Under the pieces are notes generated by a model. It ran no database searches and was not told the DNA's origin. It saw only the letters and a program-made list of their open reading frames with translations. Positions 61,976 to 64,000 of a DNA stretch of 64,000 nt are shown in pieces; position 1 is the stretch's first letter, and every line of letters starts with the position of its first letter. The position numbers and the translations under genes were made by a program. The DNA is from Paracoccaceae bacterium (lineage in GTDB: Bacteria > Pseudomonadota > Alphaproteobacteria > Rhodobacterales > Rhodobacteraceae), in contig JAGRDY010000026.1 in NCBI GenBank assembly GCA_020446815.1, positions 496,001 to 560,000 of the forward strand, given 5' to 3'.

Positions 61976-63337
61976 TCACTTGCCGATCGCCTGCAATACC
62001 CGGTCAAGGCTCTTGCCCTGCACCGAAGTTGCCGGCGCGGATTTCACCGCTTCGTAATAGGCAGCAGGATCATAGGTCGGAATACCAAGGTTCAGATGGC
62101 TCACCGTCAACAGACCCATAGCCGACAAAAGCGAATAAATCGCTACCTGCAACTGGGCTTCGGCATCGATACGGCTGGCCTGGGCATCAAGCAGCGATTG
62201 TTCGGCATTCAGAACATCGAGCGTCGTGCGCGCGCCCAGCTTGGCTTCCTCCTGGACGCCTTTATAGGCAACCGTCGCGGCACGGATCTGCTGTTGGGTC
62301 GCGTTGATCTGGGCGCGGAACACCTCGATATTGGCCCATGAATCGCCAACCCCCTGGGCAATCTGCACCGCCGTTTGCAGCAGGTTCGCGCGCGATGCGT
62401 CCCGCCCGGCGATGGCCTTGCGGTGGGCCGCCGACAAGCGCCCGCCCGCATAGATCGTCTGCGACATGCTCAAACCGACTGATGCCGTCTCGGCCCCTCC
62501 GTCGTTCAGCCCCGCCGACACCGTTGCCTTCAGCGACGGCTTGCGCGCAAGTGCTGCCGCGGTGATTTGCAGTTCGGAAATCGTGACCTGCCGCTGCGCC
62601 TGGCGAATGCCGGGATGATTGCGCTGCGCCAATGCGCGGGCGGCATCCAGGCTTGCCGGCAGCGCCGGCACGCGCGGCGCCACCGCCAACGGGCCCGGAT
62701 AATGCCCGGTCGTCGCCTTGTAAAGTTCGCGCGCCGTCGCCAGCTGACCCTGCGCGCTGGCCAGCCCGGCCCGCGCCGAGGCCAGCTGCGCTTCGGCCAG
62801 CGCCACATCGGTGCGCGTCACCTCGCCCACCTCGAACTGATCCTGCGTGGCGCGCAGCGTTTCGCCGATGACCCGCACCGAATTCTGGTTGATCGCCACG
62901 TTCTCAAGCGCCCGGCGCACCGAAAAATAGGCGTCAACGGCGTCGAGCAGGATGTTCTGTTCGACCGAGACGAGAGACTCGCGGGTGGCCAGAACCGTTT
63001 CCTTGGCAATGTCGACACCGACCTGATTGCGCCCGAAGTCAAACAGCACGACCTCGCCGCTCAGGCTCAGCGATGCCGCAAGACCCGATGTCATCTGGGT
63101 TCTCGCATAGCCCGAATTGACCACCCATTGCAGCACCGGGCGCATCGCCGACACCGCCGTGGCCACATCTTCGTCGGCCGCGCGCAGCAAGGCACGGTTC
63201 TGGTCGAGTATGTTGGAATGCTTGTAGGCCGAAATCAGCGCATCTGCGAGTGTCTCACCCCTGACGGACGCCGCGGCCAGCATTCCGCCAGCGAAAAGGC
63301 CCATGACGCAAACCAACCTGACCAGCCCCGATCTCAT
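61976..63337 (-). CDS. tolC: TolC-family outer-membrane channel protein
   Basis: A 453-residue outer-membrane efflux or type I secretion channel. The signal peptide is LVRLVCVMGLFAGGMLAAAS with cleavage near VRGETLADAL. Two repeats of long helices and beta strands follow, the OEP pattern (ALISAYKHSNILDQNRALLR, FEVGEVTRTDVALAEAQLAS; then RNHPGIRQAQRQVTISELQI, VQEEAKLGARTTLDVLNAEQ). ATG at 63337 has GGGGA 7 nt upstream. It lies between pcm and the PopZ-like gene on one strand. It forms the exit duct for inner-membrane exporters, possibly those in this window. Confidence 0.92.
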   Translation of the reverse strand: MRSGLVRLVCVMGLFAGGMLAAASVRGETLADALISAYKHSNILDQNRALLRAADEDVATAVSAMRPVLQWVVNSGYARTQMTSGLAASLSLSGEVVLFDFGRNQVGVDIAKETVLATRESLVSVEQNILLDAVDAYFSVRRALENVAINQNSVRVIGETLRATQDQFEVGEVTRTDVALAEAQLASARAGLASAQGQLATARELYKATTGHYPGPLAVAPRVPALPASLDAARALAQRNHPGIRQAQRQVTISELQITAAALARKPSLKATVSAGLNDGGAETASVGLSMSQTIYAGGRLSAAHRKAIAGRDASRANLLQTAVQIAQGVGDSWANIEVFRAQINATQQQIRAATVAYKGVQEEAKLGARTTLDVLNAEQSLLDAQASRIDAEAQLQVAIYSLLSAMGLLTVSHLNLGIPTYDPAAYYEAVKSAPATSVQGKSLDRVLQAIGK

Positions 63338-63419
63338 CGTCCATTTCCCCATCGCAACCATATCTCACCCGACCTCACGCCATGTCCCGAAACCTGCACC
63401 GACACCCCGGACGAACCCG

Positions 63420-64000
63420 TCAGAGCGTGAAACCGTCCTGCCGGGAAAACCCCGGCAGGATCGGCGCAGAGGCATTGAAAGCAAAGCGCCAGGCCAGTCG
63501 GCCGTCGATTTTCTGCCCGATCCGGCACATGCCCAGCGCATTTTCCATGAACAGACAGGCAATGCGGCCGCCCTCCTTCAGCTGTTCAAGAATGGCTTCG
63601 GGCACCTGTTCCACGGCCCCTTCGATCACAATCACGTCATAGGGGCCGTGCCTGGGCGCCCCTGCCGCCAGCGCGCCTTCGATGACCGCCGCATTGTCGG
63701 TGCCTTCGTCCGACAACCGGGTCTGCGCCTGCGCCGCAAGTGCTGCATCCTCTTCGACCGCCACCACGGCGTCGGCCAGCCGGGCGATGACGGCGGTCGA
63801 ATAGCCAAGCCCGCAACCGATATCGAGCACCACATCCGTCCGCTGAATATCCAGCGCGTCCAGCATCTTGGCCAGCGTTCTTGGCTCCAGGATCACCCGG
63901 CCCGCGCCGATATCTAGGTTTTCGCCGACATAGGCGGCCTCGCGCCGCGGGGTGGGCACGAAAGCCTCGCGCCGCACCCGGAGCATCGCCTCGATGACGG
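63420..64000 (-). CDS. pcm: Protein-L-isoaspartate O-methyltransferase, 5' end cut by the window
   Basis: The C-terminal part (over 190 residues) of a SAM-dependent methyltransferase that repairs or recognises isoaspartyl residues. The frame enters from the right edge as [15 protein letters not shown], the family start region, so about 30 residues are missing. [20 protein letters not shown] precedes the SAM motif [17 protein letters not shown]; post-motif [16 protein letters not shown] is also present. Where true PIMTs have the DD/GTP-Gly pattern, this protein keeps the usual alphaproteobacterial variant. It is 82 nt upstream of tolC on the same strand. Confidence 0.88.
   Translation of the reverse strand, partial: VIEAMLRVRREAFVPTPRREAAYVGENLDIGAGRVILEPRTLAKMLDALDIQRTDVVLDIGCGLGYSTAVIARLADAVVAVEEDAALAAQAQTRLSDEGTDNAAVIEGALAAGAPRHGPYDVIVIEGAVEQVPEAILEQLKEGGRIACLFMENALGMCRIGQKIDGRLAWRFAFNASAPILPGFSRQDGFTL

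Overview
The window looks like a chromosomal segment of an alphaproteobacterium of the Rhodobacteraceae/Roseobacter group. GC content and third-position GC are high. Gene neighbourhoods are typical of that group: a liu (ivd-mccB) operon, PutA preceded by a divergent Lrp-type regulator, pcm-tolC-PopZ-like, and a small DUF6280-type gene next to efp. It is mostly housekeeping and transport DNA. There is one insertion sequence (IS110 family). I see no prophage, CRISPR array, rRNA or plasmid functions.

Layout. 1-2.5 kb: leucine/isovalerate catabolism on the minus strand (ivd, an inserted LprI-like secreted protein, mccB running off the left edge), with a 14-bp palindromic operator-like site in front of ivd. 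2.6-4.6 kb: DegT-type PLP enzyme and phosphoglycolate phosphatase. 4.7-9.0 kb: glmU-glmS (UDP-GlcNAc supply), a terminator, then moaA. 9.0-22.4 kb: a polyamine uptake and catabolism region with a PotFGHI-type ABC importer, a divergent GntR/FCD regulator, a putrescine aminotransferase, two PuuB-like oxidases, a third FAD oxidase and two M20 peptidases. Copies of a TTTGATCAAA palindrome sit on the putative promoters of both divergent units. 22.7-27 kb: MeaB GTPase, DUF3108 protein and HrpB helicase. 27.1-28.45 kb: an IS110 element whose left non-coding end folds like a bridge RNA, inserted beside tRNA-Leu(UAA). 28.6-32.7 kb: putR/putA proline catabolism. 32.9-38.1 kb: rhomboid protease and a complete LivFGMHK-type ABC importer. 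38.4-48.1 kb: inositol monophosphatase family protein, multicopper oxidase, metR/metF, DUF2235 protein, an Lrp regulator, a VOC protein, ZntB-like transporter and an APC-like membrane protein. 48.2-64 kb: valS, MFS exporter, two aminotransferases, lipid-type ABC exporter, YgfZ, acyltransferase, efp, DUF6280 protein, PopZ-like protein, tolC and pcm (running off the right edge).

The most interesting points are these. (1) The IS110 5' non-coding region has a 17-bp stem, a second hairpin, an alternative pairing that reaches the transposase Shine-Dalgarno, and short complementarities to the insertion flanks. (2) A nuclease gene is joined to its signal peptide only if a T9 tract is read as T10. (3) A multi-site operator set controls the polyamine genes. 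(4) A PopZ-like gene is recognisable largely by its pcm-tolC context, with valS displaced. (5) An MFS gene has ATA as its best-placed start codon. All functional calls come from reading the sequence; no database search was run.
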